Shown here: piece by piece, positions 9,851-22,196 of the stretch
How positions within the stretch are numbered: position 1 is the first letter of the stretch
Layout: each line of letters starts with the position of its first letter
Assembly (NCBI GenBank): GCA_026413225.1
Contig: CM048553.1
Coordinates: 41,828,001 to 41,892,000, forward strand
DNA from: Otis tarda
Lineage: Eukaryota > Chordata > Aves > Otidiformes > Otididae
Length of the DNA: 64,000 bases
Direction: 5' to 3'
The notes under the pieces: model-generated
What the model saw: only the letters and a program-made list of their open reading frames with translations
The model's database searches: none
Told to the model about the DNA's origin: nothing
Program-made: the position numbers and the translations under genes

Positions 9851-12800
9851 GCTGTCTGTTGAAGGTATGTGCCCAGAGGGGTCGGGTTATGTGGAGGTTG
9901 CATGTCATCCCTGCTCTCTGTGCAGTGAGGTTTTTCTCAGCCAGGAGAAAAGCTGGCATTTAACCCTCAGACCGCGAGTCCCCTTGGCATCCAAGCAAGT
10001 GCACGTCCAACACGAGCACTGCAAGTGGTACCTCCTTGCCAACTGCACGCTGCCAGGATTACACATATATTGTCAGTTAGCACAGCAAATTTAAAAAAAA
10101 AAAACAACACGCAGCAAAGGTAATGAGGTGGCATGCAGCCTGGCCTCATATTTGTTTCACCTGTGAAAGTGTTCACCATTTAAATTTAGGTGTGAATAAT
10201 CTGGCAAGGATGTTGGAAAAAAGAAGAGAGCAGCTGACAATCTCTCCATTACCTGAAATAAAATATTTCACCTCTCCATCACACTCTTGCTCTGGGAACG
10301 GAAGGTGACAGTCCCTGAGCTGCTCCAAGAGCTGAGCTGATGGGAGCACTGGGAAGGCTGACTCAGCCCGTGGGATCGATGGAGGCTTTCCAGACCTTAC
10401 TGGGCTCTGGGCTAGGTCAGTACTGCTGTGTTTGGGTTAGGTGTAGTGCAAAGTCCTGCATGCAAGATGGGCTTGACCCAGGGTCTTGTTTCCACATGAA
10501 TCTCTGGCCCAAGAAAAGATGAGACTAGTGCTGGCTCAGGTGTCTCAGCTGTACAGAAACAGGATGGATCAGAGACACAGGGTCCTGTCTTCTCTCACTC
10601 CTTTGTCCTGACTCAAGCACAAGGACTCTTCTGTTCCCCATTTTTTACTTTGTCACATGTTGCCCCTGCATTCCCACTGAGAAACACCCTTGCCTCCCTG
10701 CTGCCTTGCCCTTCCGTAGCAGAGATCTCCCCTGACCGTTCATGGCTGAGGAGGGCAGGGAGGGACGCTGGATGTTCCTCAGCTCCCCGGCATGCTTGCT
10801 CCTCACCTCCTCCTTCAGCATCCTTAGTGGGATCAAAAAACTCTGCAAGCTTGCACCTTGCTCAGCTGTTCAGCTGCGCGAGCTGCTCAGTCACGGCATC
10901 TCAGCACTGCGCCCAGGGTGTTTCCCTGCATCTGAGGCTGGAGTAAGGAGAGAGGTTTGTGGGTGTGAGTTGCATCCATGCTTTTGCAGTGCTGTGCTTC
11001 ATTTTTCTTTGCCTCCTGGGGACTCCAGTGAAAAAAAGTGTGATGAGGTAGCTGTTGTTAAGCACCTTCTTCCTTCGCAAAGTAGTAAACAACTTAATCC
11101 AAGAACGGACGTGGATGGAGTTGGCCAACAAGAAAATTGCCGCCACAGCTATGGTTCTGTGAGCCAGATCTTTCTCAAATGGATGAATGGGAGTGTTCTC
11201 CAAATCTGGGTTTCCCGTGTGTGCCAGTGTTTCCTTTCTGATGAGCAACTCATTGAATAAATCAGTGCAATGTTAAATGTTTTCGCTGCCAGCCTGCCAT
11301 TTGTTAACACAGCGTTGGCCTGATGAGCAGCTGCAGGTCAGATTTGTTGCTGGACTCCCCTAAGCCTGCAGCTGCTAAAAATAAATATTTTGCGCAGGTG
11401 GAGGCTTTGGCTGGGCTTTTGGTTTGGCTTAACTTGCAAAGTATGGGATCTTTTCTGAGATATGTAAATCACATTAGAAATATTTGGCAAGCCAAGTCAG
11501 TGCCTGAACATAAAGGAGTTCCACCTGAGGAGCTGGAGCAGCTCTGATGGGTGTTTTGGCGTGACATCGGCTGCCTGAACTCGACAGTTTCTTCCATAGT
11601 AGTATGTTTCCCAAGGTTTCAATCGCCGTGATGAAACATTGGCTCCTTCTAAGAAATGTTTGTTGGGGTTGTACCTTGTCAGTCCCATTGATTGATTGGC
11701 TGTCAGTCTGTCGGGATATTTACCCTGTACTCGCTGCCCTGGTGTTGGGGCGCCTGGCCATTGCAATGATAGCAATACCAGAAAAGCTGTTCAACACAGC
11801 AAACGCTTCAGTGAAACGTAGCAGCTGGAGGCAGAACTTGGAGATGGAAGGATCATCCAGGCCACCTCCCAGGAGCGGGAGGTTCAGGGAAAAATAGCAC
11901 TGCAGGTCAGAAGAGAATCCATGTCAAGCGAAGAGGAGAGAACAGATGAGACCCAGACCACCTAACTTTTAACCTATATTTTAGATACCAGTGGTGCAGC
12001 ACTTGTAAAATAAGCACTCAAGTTCCCTGTGCTGGAAAGAAAAAGGTGCTTTTGAAAGTTTGCAAATGGAATTGCCATTAGGCAGCTAGCATTTAAGCAA
12101 GAGTTAAAGGATAATGCTTGCGTGTAATATTCCCATTGAAAAGAGTCCATCTAAATTAGGTGGACTGGATCTCACTTGCTGTTATCTGATGGGTAGATGA
12201 TCCATGAGCTTGTGGAGACCAGAAACAGAAAAATGAAAAATGGTTTGCCTTGTTCCCACTGCTCTCCACTGCTGAGCCAACAACTCCTTGTCCAGAGACA
12301 CCTTTGCATATTGCAGTCCCGCGTCCCTGGGGTGTTGGTCTGAGCCTCTGTGCTTATACTGCACTTTCAAATGTTTCAGAGAGCGTCGTAGCGGGTTCAC
12401 ACCATTTCAAGAAAAGTGTGCTCGGTCAGTATCGAGATAAGCCTCTCGCTTACAGCGACAGCAGCCGGTGGAGATAAGGGGTGACTGAAAAAGTTCCTGA
12501 GATTTTATATTCTTTTAAATAAATAAATAGAGGCATACAGAAACATTAACATCTTTCCAGCACTAGGAATCTAACATATTCAATTACAATTTTAAAAAAA
12601 TAAAGAAATCTAATTTTAGCTTGTCACTATAAAATGAAATTAAGAAGCCATTCACCTTTTAAAAGTAGCCTTAAAGAAACTAGCTTCTAGGAAAGTGGAT
12701 TTGATTCATTTGGGTTTGTGAAATTAGACATTCAGTGTGTGATTTAATAGCTGGTTAAGAATAAGAAAAAAAAATCTTGTTATAAATAGTTATTATTTTA

Positions 12801-13856
12801 TTTCCTTCTGTTATGGCTTTGTTCAGGGAGGTTTCTTTACTCGATACCTGAGTGCACACTGAATTTCGTTGTTCAGTAATCCAGTCCAGCTGTTCCAGCT
12901 GTTAAATATTCAAGCAAATACTGAGTGTTTTTCTTAACAATTCAGTTGTATTTAGTTACCTTCTTCCAGTGCAGATTAGCTACTGAATAACCAGGAGTTG
13001 GAATAAGAGCTTGTAATTTTAGATGCTTCCATATGTACTTGGCTTAACACATTATTTTTCCTCAAAGATTGTACTCATAGGTATTCTCTGTGAATATTTT
13101 TCTAAAGTCTTAATTTCTAGATACTTTTTTAGATTTTAATACACATCTGTACTTTCAGCTAGTGTCTAATTGACACCACTCACTTTCTAGTTTTCTATTG
13201 TTTGAACAGGCTTTGCAAGAATAGTATAGCTTATTAATTTAGGGAACTGTTGAAATACTGGTGGATTTAAATTTTATATAGGAAATCATGTGAATAATGT
13301 GTTTAAAGGATTGAAATTGTTGGGGCTTTTTTAAAGTTATTACATGCTCTCTTGAAGTCATAAAAGATTTACTGTTAGTTTGTTTTTCTGTCTCATTAGT
13401 AGTACAAAATATTTTATTGAGCAACTCTCATTTTTCTTTAGCAGTTTGGAAGAGAGGTGCTTTTCTACAGTACAGTTATAGGACGGCTGTCTTGTTGCAT
13501 GGTGTCTTCTTTCTGAGGCTATTTCAGTGTCTTTGAGTGAGAGTATTTGCTTGGCTAGCATCAGGAGCTGCTTCACTTCAGGCCAAGCAAGGCAGCCCCG
13601 AGAGCCGTGTGGAACTGCGCGGCAGGAATGCTCTTCTGTAAATCCTGAGTCTAAAAACTGACCAGGTTTTAACCGCGTTATGTTTGCTACTGTGTTGTCC
13701 GGCACATATATCTATATGTGCAAACCAGTCTTTCAGACAGCGCAGTGGCATTAAGGTAACTGCAAATTGCAAAGGGTTGATTTGCTGAAAAATCCAGTTG
13801 TGGTGGAAGCAAAATTACTTGGTAATTTGGGTCATATTTAAAGAATACTTTCACTT

Positions 13857-13880
13857 GGAGAGAGAGAGAGAAAAAAAAAG
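13857..13880. repeat. GA/A purine microsatellite
   Basis: GGAG followed by AG units and then a run of nine A, 24 uninterrupted purines in all. It is short, and no element is attached to it. Confidence 0.85.
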
Positions 13881-15009
13881 CTTATTTTGTCTGAGCAAGG
13901 AAAATTATTTTCCTCTGCAGATTAAAATTGATTGTTGGGAGGGAAGGCTGCACCTCTCAAGAAGGAGGTATTTTTCACAGATTTATTGAAGGGTTAGTAG
14001 GAAAGGCACCAAAGCTTGCTATTTTCTCCTGCATTCTACATTACTTTGTGATTGCAGTAGTAACCTGGCATGCCACAGTCCTAAGTTCATATTGGAGATT
14101 TTTAGCAGTTCTTTTCTGGCAGAGTGCTTTAGACGTAAGGTATTTTATTTTGTGTTCAACTCCTAATGAAGTTATAGTAAACTTTTATATATTAATTGGC
14201 TAAAAAGCATAGGAATTGGTATAGAGCCCTCCGTGCTTACAGACAGAGAGATGGGATATTTGATTTACCCACAGAAATTAAAAGACAATTTATTTTTAAA
14301 TTATTATAATTATTTTTTTTACTAATTTCCTGTTGTTTTATGCCTGGCTGATAAAAGTAGTCTTTGTAGAGGGCATTTCCTACAACGATCTTTGTGTATG
14401 TTCATCTTTGTAGGTGAACTACACCGTACAAGATGAAACTTTTAATACCTGGATGTAGCAGTGCCTTTTGATGTTCTCTCAAACACAGTGCATTTAAAAA
14501 GATCTGTATCTGTAGTGACTGCATAAGATGAGTCCCTACAGAGAAAAGGCAGCAGTCCCTGAGAACATCCATTTTAATAGGGTACGTGGCAGCAAAGTCC
14601 TACAGCTGTATGATGGAAAAGCGTATTGGCTCCAACAACGTGGTGCACCAGGAGAGTGCTTTGACTCCAACCCTGTAAGAGATTGGTGTCCCCATTCTCC
14701 TTATGGTCCCCTGGAGTAGGAGATCAGAGCTTGTACCACTGCCCTGCATCTCCTCCTCTTCATCCTCCTTGTCACCAGCACCATCTATTTTTAGAGGGTA
14801 AATGGGTTACTAGGGGGAATCCTGCACCTTTTGCCCAGCGCACCTTATGGCTGGTGGCATGGAAGTTTGCTCAGCAAAAGAATTCCTTCTCATTTGCTTC
14901 CACAGTAGGTGGGGTTGAAGGAAGAACGGGCTTAAAGACAGTTGTCTTTTTTCAGGGCTGTTTTGAATTGGAGATCATGCGAAATATCTACCAGTGAGAT
15001 GTACATTAC

Positions 15010-15030
15010 TTCTATAGCAATGCTATAGAA
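15010..15030. repeat. Near-perfect 21-nt palindrome
   Basis: Arms TTCTATAGC and GCTATAGAA are exact reverse complements separated by three bases (AAT). No obvious larger stem surrounds it. Confidence 0.85.
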
Positions 15031-15214
15031 TTATCGTCAGTCTTGAGCCTTGTCTCGCATCAATAGAGAGAGGAGGAAAACATTCACTTAGTACAGTTCC
15101 TAGTGTAATTACCTAAATAATAGACTTCATACAGCCAGGAGAAAGAAAGACTAAATACCTTCTGTGTTGTCACTGACAGGATAGTGTGGGAAACATATTG
15201 CAATATGAGAGTGT

Positions 15215-15330
15215 AAGAAAGGCTGTGTCGGCTCAGACCGAGGGTCTGTCTGGCCCCGCAATCCATCTTCCACTCTGACCGCAAGCAGACACCTAGGAAA
15301 GAACGGGAAAAAAAGGAATAGGTTTGTCTG
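15215..15330. repeat. CR1-like old LINE fragment
   Basis: The sequence contains GGCTGTGTCGGCTCAGACC, then GAGGGTCTGTCTGGCCC, then CAGACACCTAGGAAAGA. This order matches a common sauropsid repeat signature in which a GGCTGGGTCAGACCAAGGGTC block is followed by CATCTAGCCC and later by GCCTAGGAAAGA. I place it in the CR1 class from memory. The copy is old but still readable over about 110 bases. Confidence 0.6.
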
Positions 15331-15508
15331 TGATCCGAATTTAAGTCCTGGAAAATTACCACTGACATTAAACATAGGGGAGGATTTGAGATGCTTGGAG
15401 AAGCCCCTCTTGGGACTGGAAGGGACGAGGTGCAGGATGGGTATCTTCCCTGTGTTCACTCTCCTCAGATCTTTCTAAAGTGATTTGCTCAAATAGTTGC
15501 AATAGGAA

Positions 15509-15526
15509 TTTTTTTTTTTTTTTTTT
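15509..15526. repeat. T18 homopolymer
   Basis: Eighteen uninterrupted T. No recognisable retroposed body lies on the minus strand beside it. Confidence 0.95.
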
Positions 15527-16669
15527 AAACCAGAAATCCCCACTGATGCATAGCAAAATATTTTTGCAGCCCTGTTGACAGTCATGCTGGAAGCGCTAAT
15601 GTAAACCGTTCCCTGCTTGTAGAGGCCATTTTGTTCACTGTGCTGATTAAATTTGCTTGGAGCATGTTTAATTAAGGTGGTGTTGAAAACCGTCACTCGA
15701 GACAGGGACTCGCATATGCTGGGGTGCCTCCACGCTAATAGCAATAGTTCAGCGGAATGAAAATGAGAGGGCTTTGCCTAGTTTCTTATTTGGCTCACTT
15801 GTTGAGGGAGGATTACTAGGGCCTCAATATTTATGGGTCAATTTGTATTATTGGTGCTGACCCTGACAGATTTCAAAGCATTTTGATTTACTTCCCAACA
15901 GGCATGGCTTGCTCATTTAAGATAGGGATATAAATGGAGGGGAAGGCCGCTGGATAAATAGAACAACAATGAAAAAAAAAGAGGATTGCTCAGTAGCTTT
16001 TGTATCAGAGTAGAAGAGAAAATATTAGAAAAGTTTCCAGTGCAGATGAGCCGTTTCCAGATGTGAATAAATATTTCTGCATTCCAGAGAAGTAGAGCTG
16101 CGGGTTGACCCCTGGGTCTGTGAACGGGCTGAATCAGCACCGCAGATCCCCAAAGCTCGTGCTTTCTGAATAACATCCAGCCCAACGATACTACTGGGTA
16201 AGCTTGCACCTTCCCTTTTGCCCAGTTTAATCTTTATGAATTACCTGAAAAATCTAATAATTTCAAATACCACAGATTTGTTTTTCAGGGTAAAGTCTGG
16301 AAGGCCATTTCTGTCTGTGCTGTTAAATCCATTAAGGTTGTTAGAGCTGCGACAGCTGGAAAGCAAAACGTAGCCTCGTGTGTGCTCTCAAATGGCAAAG
16401 GCATTTGGAAACTTAGACAGTTGATTTCCTCCATACTTGAAGATGTCAGTCAGTCATGTATTTTTAAATCAGGTGCATACGCACAGGCACAGTGGATCAC
16501 TGTGGGCAGATGGGGCATCTCTGTAGTGGGGCTGGCTAGAGGGAAAAGTGGGAATGGGCCACAAGTCAGGCTTCCTATCTTTTTGATTTGTTTGCATGCT
16601 GTATGTAAAAGAGGAGGAGGAGTATACCCAGCAGGTGATGGGGTAGCTGAGGGATCCCTTCCTCAAGCC

Positions 16670-16707
16670 CAGTTCCCAGTCCCTGCTGCAGTTCCCAGTC
16701 CCTGCTG
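16670..16707. repeat. Perfect 19-bp tandem duplication
   Basis: The unit CAGTTCCCAGTCCCTGCTG occurs twice head to tail without a mismatch (16670-16688 and 16689-16707). The exact identity suggests a recent slippage or duplication event. Confidence 0.97.
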
Positions 16708-18589
16708 GTGCTGCAGAGCCCCTCCTGTGAGCCAGTCCAGGTCCCTCACCCTGTGGAGAACAGCCCCTGGCTTCACTGGCTGGATGAGTGGAGTCAGCCC
16801 ACAGAGATGTCCCAGGTGCATCAGGCCAGGACATAGTAAGCAGGACCACGTGTAGTGAAGATCTGAGGAGTGAAAAATGGGAAGAGCTCTGTTCCCCAAA
16901 CTGCACCCATAAAGTACTTGATGACCTGTTCAGAGTAAACAATTTCCTTGTGCAACTAGTGTGAGAGGAAGATTGCGTGTACCCCTGTGTGACCACGGGT
17001 GACAAACCTGGGCTCAGTTGTGATTTTCCTGTGGAACCATACCTGCTACACAAGTGGCTACGGACAGACTTTGCTGAAGGTTTTAGTGTGTATATGTATT
17101 GATAATTCAGTAATGCAGGAAGTATGTGCTCGGCTTTAAGCAGTTGCTGGACTGGTGTTGAAATGCAGAACGGCAGAAGAATGCCAAGTTACTGGCCAGT
17201 TACCATGCAAACAAAAACATGTTATGAAATATAAAGCTGACATCTTGTTGGAACCGAGGCAAGCTGTGTTAGCAGCATTACTGGAAATTTGGAGATGTAT
17301 ATATAATTTCTTTGTTCATGCCTGTATTGCATGGAAACTACCTGGAACCACAAACACCATGAAAGTGACTGTGAAAAGTTGACAATCCCATTCAACTGGG
17401 ATTGGGCACCAGTTTGGTCCCCAAACAAGTGAGAGTGCAAAAAACGAAGTCAGAAATCAACACTGTAGCTCTTGACCTTACAAGACAACTTTAGCTAATG
17501 CTAGAAGTAAGTGCTCTCTTGTGGGCTCGTTGTCAGGTCTGGAAAGTAGGAGTCCTGTTTCATTTTCAATGGACTTTTTGAAGGATCTGAAGTCATCCAG
17601 CCTGGAATATAGGTTATTCTTTCTCCATATACTTCACTTCCCTTTAAGTTAAAATGGAGATTTCACTTCTTAGATGTTCTGCTTCAGGCTAATGCAATCA
17701 TTCTGTTTGAAATCAACCAACCAAAGGCAAAATGGAAGTGCAAAGTGATACTATATTCTGTGTTACCGGCCTGTCATCTGATGCAAGTTGAATTCTGCCA
17801 GGAACAATAGATTTCTACTTGGTAATCTCTATTTTGCCCCCAATAAAAACATTTCATTCTGAAAAGGTGAAGAGATCCAATTGCTCCTAAGAGGTTCTGC
17901 CTTTCCAACAAGCTGAGTTTCCTTCTGCGTGAAATCCTGTTGTCCCCTCCTACCTCTTTTCTTTCTAAAGCCCAGCTTTCCCTGTCGTTGCAAGGGAAGG
18001 ACCCTCTGTCTCATGCAGCTCACATTCTTGAATTCACTGCCTGACTGATTAGCCAAGGACATGCTCTGCCAAAGGACTGGTCATGAAGCTCCTTTGCCAG
18101 ACAGCTTGCTCAAAAACACTTCAGAAGAAAGAGGAGAGAGGGAAGAAACCCACTTGCCAGTTTAAGGACAAAGCTTGTTTACTATTAAAACTTCTACAGT
18201 CAGCAAAAGCAAAAGCAATACTGACTGCAAAGCTGAATTTGCATTTATAGTACAAATATGAAAAATGAACTATGCCACCAGCATGTCCTTAAAGAGATTA
18301 TAAATCCACTCTCTTGACTGGTATGCGGTGCTGTGTTTTGATTGTTATATCTAGATATGTTGCACTTCAACGTACAGCGTATGGCGTACTTGGAAAGACA
18401 CCGACATAAAGATTTTGCAGTCAAAGTAATTTTACAGTGGAAAAAATCTGTAATGAGAGCAACCCCACTAATACTCCAATGCTGTGTTGTTTTATTGGAT
18501 ATCTGTAAAGTTTGGCATGTGGTGGGTTAATAATTAGATACTCTTTGTGTATAGTTCAAGTGAAGGCCACCAGCTATGACTTCACTTTG

Positions 18590-18985
18590 GCTGGGGTTTC
18601 CCTGTAATCCATTTAGCAAATTAAAGAGATTACTTTGATTGGTGCCATTATCTCCTATTCTCTTGCGGTTGAACCACTTAACCTGTGCTTAATTGAAAGA
18701 GATAGAGAGGGTACAGTAACAAATACAATCAAATGAAAGGGGCAATAGGATCTGTAGGCCAAACAAATGATCAGCACTAGGCTAACAATAGCAGATTAGA
18801 GGTGAGATCAATTAATTAGAAGCTATTGTAGGCGTTGGGTGGCTGCCAAGCTTTCTAATAGCCTAAGCCATCATGCCGTTCTGTTTAGGAGGATTTTAAT
18901 GACTGGGAGTTGATGTGGTTATTTCAATAATTACCTATTTTAATAATTACTTCATTAGAATATAAAATGTATTATTCTGCAGGCT
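18590..18985. promoter_or_regulatory. Candidate conserved non-coding element
   Basis: An AT-rich block free of simple repeats carries many homeodomain-type cores, including ATTAATTAG, two copies of TAATAATTAC near 18,930-18,951, and repeated TAAT/ATTA. Isolated CpGs survive at TAGGCGTTGG and GCCGTTC. Such texture is typical of deeply conserved developmental enhancers, but conservation itself cannot be seen here. No target gene is suggested. Confidence 0.38.
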
Positions 18986-21716
18986 CTATGGGAAAGATAG
19001 TTTTATCAACAGTGCACCTGGATCCAGGGAAGTGTTCATACCGGCATTGGTTGTGCCCTGCCACCTCCCTGGGCCAGAGCCGCTGACGTAAAGGTCACTG
19101 ACCGCCTTGGGGACCTCCAGCCTCGCACCAAAGGGCACCAGCCGCCTGCCTGGGCGTATTTTCAGAAGCACTGCCTGCAGGCTTTTAGCTGATGGAGGCT
19201 TTGAGTAACAGGTTGCGAGGTTTTGTTGCCTGCAGTGCCATTGGGATGCCGCATGTGTTCCCGTCCCTGTCCAGCACCCAAGGCTCCAAGTCATGGTGCT
19301 GGGCAGCCCTGGTGAGCCCAGACTGCACCCGCTCCCATGTCAGTAGGAGTTGACATACTGGCTGGTAAGAGCCATCAGTACACCTGGCAGAAACATTGTC
19401 GTCTGTTGGGAGATGAGGAGGTGCTTCCTCCGCTGGTGCAGGAGCATTAGGTGCATCCAGTTGGAAAGCCTGGAGTGCCCTGGTCTAACTTCATCCTTCC
19501 TCCTGGGATAACCCACGGCATGCACAGTGTGTGTGAGAGTGATCAAAGTTGTCAAAGAACTAGCGCTGATATCCTTGAATATTGTGATTTATTAGTGCTC
19601 GTCATGCATACTGACATAGGGCAGTTGGTATGTAGCATGCTTTTCATTTGTAGTAGTAAATCATTTTTTAAATGAACTTTCTAGGAGTCATTGAATTTGG
19701 TTTCAAAGGCACTTAAGGCTGTAAGTTTGAAAAGTTTCTGAGGGGCAAGGAAATTACTGTAAAATCTTCAAGAAAGCCTTGACTGCTAAATACTTCTAAA
19801 TACATATATGTGATAAATATGGTGGTAGGTAGATTTACACGTTGCTGTGTGTGGTACTAAATTTTTTGCCACGTGCTGCAGAATGCAAATATTGGCTCTA
19901 TAATTGTGGAGTCTCCCAAGGCGGTAACATTTGGATGCGCAGAGTAGAATTTGCCTAAAAGTTACTATTTAAAACACATCAGCTTTACACCAAGCCAATT
20001 TTGTTCCATTTTGGAGGGGAACTGGAAAGAGAGAACATTTTCAAAGACATTGAAGTGACTTATGAGCAAGATTCCAAAAAACTTTTTTGCATACTTTTTC
20101 AAGCTGGCATAAATTATGGTTTTATCTGAATGGGAATTGTGATGAGAAACTTAAACAAACATGCAATTTTATGGTAGCTTCAATTCTTGTTGTTGATATT
20201 TTTGCAAAATGGTAAATTGAGTTATTGTTTTGCATGTGTGCCTGAATAGGGTTTGCTGTGAACTGGGATGCCAGATTCCCAGGGGATTAGCATATGAGGA
20301 AACCTGTAATAGCATAATAGCAAGTGCTGCTCTGGATTTGGACAACACCGAGTGGCAGATGTACACAGAGATAAAGAAAAGAGCGTAGTCTTCAGGAAAT
20401 ATGAATTCTGGTCATATCATTACCCTGTGACAATGAAGAAAATTAGAGAGTGTGGTATTTCGGTAGTGCTTGGCGAGACTGCACATTTGGGTTTGTGAGT
20501 GAACACTCAAATGTCTGGGTGTTTTCCAAACTATACAACCCTTTTGGAACGCTGTGTCATTAATCTCCAGATGTGCAAGAGGACATGGAAATAGCCATCC
20601 TGTGACATTTTCCATCTCTGATCTTGATCAGAACCGTGTAAAATGTACATGCCTATGATAAAGCAAAATAGTTATTTAGTGTAGCTGAATTTATTATAAC
20701 TCTGGACAGATCAATTTTATAGAAAGAGTGAGTGAAGTCACTCTATTTAATCCAGACTGCTTGCTTCATCCTTTTAAGGGAGGAACCTAGCCAGCAGAGA
20801 AATTGGTATCACTGGAATGCCTTGGTTTGGCAGAGATGCAAGAAGATGACTGACTTGATGCACAAAACAGACGTACTGAAGTTAGACTACTGAAAGTAAT
20901 TAGCAATCAAACCCATTCTTAAATCTTTGTACTGAAGTTTTCTTCTACATTTGGCACAGGCCATACTAATTTCCGCAGTAGAAGACTGCTCAGGTTTTAA
21001 TACAGATATTTTTCATTTGTTTCTAAACAAATATTTCTGTAAAAACACACACTGTATGAATGATTAATTTTTGGAGAGAAGGATCTAAACCCCTTAACTT
21101 GGATGAGGTAATTTCTTTTAAATGAGTAGTAGGTTGAACCAGCATCAGAGCTAAATATCCTCTTACTCCAAGGGATACTAACCCCTCAGGGCAGGATTCA
21201 GGTCATTAGCGGGTCAGTTTAGGAAAGCATATACTATTGCTGCCTCCATCCCTCTTGGCCTCAAGATAAACATAAGACTCCAGTTTCCATTGTTACCAGA
21301 CCAGGAACCTTCACAGGCTGCTATTATGCAGCTTAACAATTGTAAAAATACATTGGTGAGTTTAAAAGCCTAGAGTTTTTATCAATGATGGAAAATGTAA
21401 TGCTTTTGATGGGTTTACAAAGGAATGCATAAATCGAATCCTTTGTGTGCCATCAGAATTTTATATGCAAATATCTACTTACATGCTTTAAGAGAAGTGT
21501 ATGTATGAAGAACAAATAGTGCACGGTGGACTGGTATGCTTAAGATTTACCAGCATGCGTTTAAGATGGCTACAGTCTGAGGTTACTCACTAAAAGGACA
21601 AGTAATCCAGCCATACCAACTGTATGCCAATAAACTTGTTATAGAACACTATCCCATATTCATTTATGTGCCATATGGGCTATAGGAAAGCCATTTAAGA
21701 ATATTCTGGAGGGCTT

Positions 21717-21770
21717 TAAGTTTTATTGTAACATTTTTTTTCATGAGACTCCTCCTGCATACATATTGAA
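21717..21770 (+). repeat. Diverged direct repeat, copy 1
   Basis: The copy begins TAAGTTTTATTGTAAC and ends with GCATACATATTGAA. A second copy about 420 bp downstream starts with the same 16 bases and ends with ATGCATATTGAA, with diverged sequence of similar length between the ends. Confidence 0.5.
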
Positions 21771-22135
21771 CAGCAAAACACCCTTAGAAATGACCTAAGA
21801 ACTTTCCCCTTACAAGGTTTGATGTTAAAACTTGCAAGTTTTAACTGATGGGTGCACTGAGCCCTTGGTACTAGCTTGTGGAGCTGAAGTGAGTTGTTAA
21901 ACCTTCAGGGCAATGAGGAATCCAGATTCCCAAAGTTGTCCCTTTTTGCATGGAGCAGGGAGAAGATCGAGTCTTTTCCTATGCTCATTGCTTTTTATGG
22001 AACATAATGCACAGCCATTGAAAAAGGGTTTTAACTGCACTGAAAATGAAAAGGACCCAAAGTTACCAGGTAAAAGGGAGGGGATGTGTATGGTAAACTC
22101 ATTTACTATATGATGCAACAGCTTTCCTCGTGGTT

Positions 22136-22196
22136 TAAGTTTTATTGTAACCCTGTTGCGTTTGCATCCATACATGCCGTGTGTATGCATATTGAA
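22136..22196 (+). repeat. Diverged direct repeat, copy 2
   Basis: This is the partner of 21717-21770. The first 16 bases (TAAGTTTTATTGTAAC) are identical and the last dozen nearly so. The family is unknown; the pair may be a local duplication. Confidence 0.5.

Larger units (their letters stand above)
9851..15214. other. Non-coding stretch, GC-rich patch then AT-rich
   Basis: The interval 10640-10930 is GC-rich and holds an ATG-started frame of 172 codons (10742-11260) with no recognised domain. Frames on the other strand overlap it (10645-10848 and 10901-11248). The interval 12480-13420 is AT-rich with homopolymer runs. A purine run lies at 13857-13880. A near-palindrome lies at 15010-15030. 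I found no gene or clear repeat family. Confidence 0.55.
15331..18589. other. Non-coding stretch, no gene seen
   Basis: It contains a T18 run (15509-15526), a perfect 19-bp tandem duplication (16670-16707, listed separately) and an 8-bp inverted repeat with a six-base loop (17383-17404). A minus-strand frame of 194 codons (16469-17053) starts at TTG and has no recognisable domain. Possible MIR traces near 16,988-17,030 are too weak to call. Confidence 0.55.

Noticed and set aside
9852-9864. 13-nt microexon between a T-run AG and GTATGTG
   Set aside because: The upstream tract is the tail of an AT microsatellite and the length is not a multiple of three.
10742-11260. 172-codon frame with ATG, plus strand
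   Set aside because: It shows no recognisable domain or signal and overlaps minus-strand frames of 67 and 115 codons. The length is credible by chance in GC-rich sequence.
16988-17030. Possible forward MIR trace (TGTGTGACC...GGGCTCAGTTG)
   Set aside because: Only two short blocks match and their spacing is wrong. Not distinguishable from chance.
16469-17053. 194-codon minus-strand frame
   Set aside because: It opens at TTG, shows no domain and spans the 19-bp tandem duplication. It is consistent with chance in a GC-richer patch.
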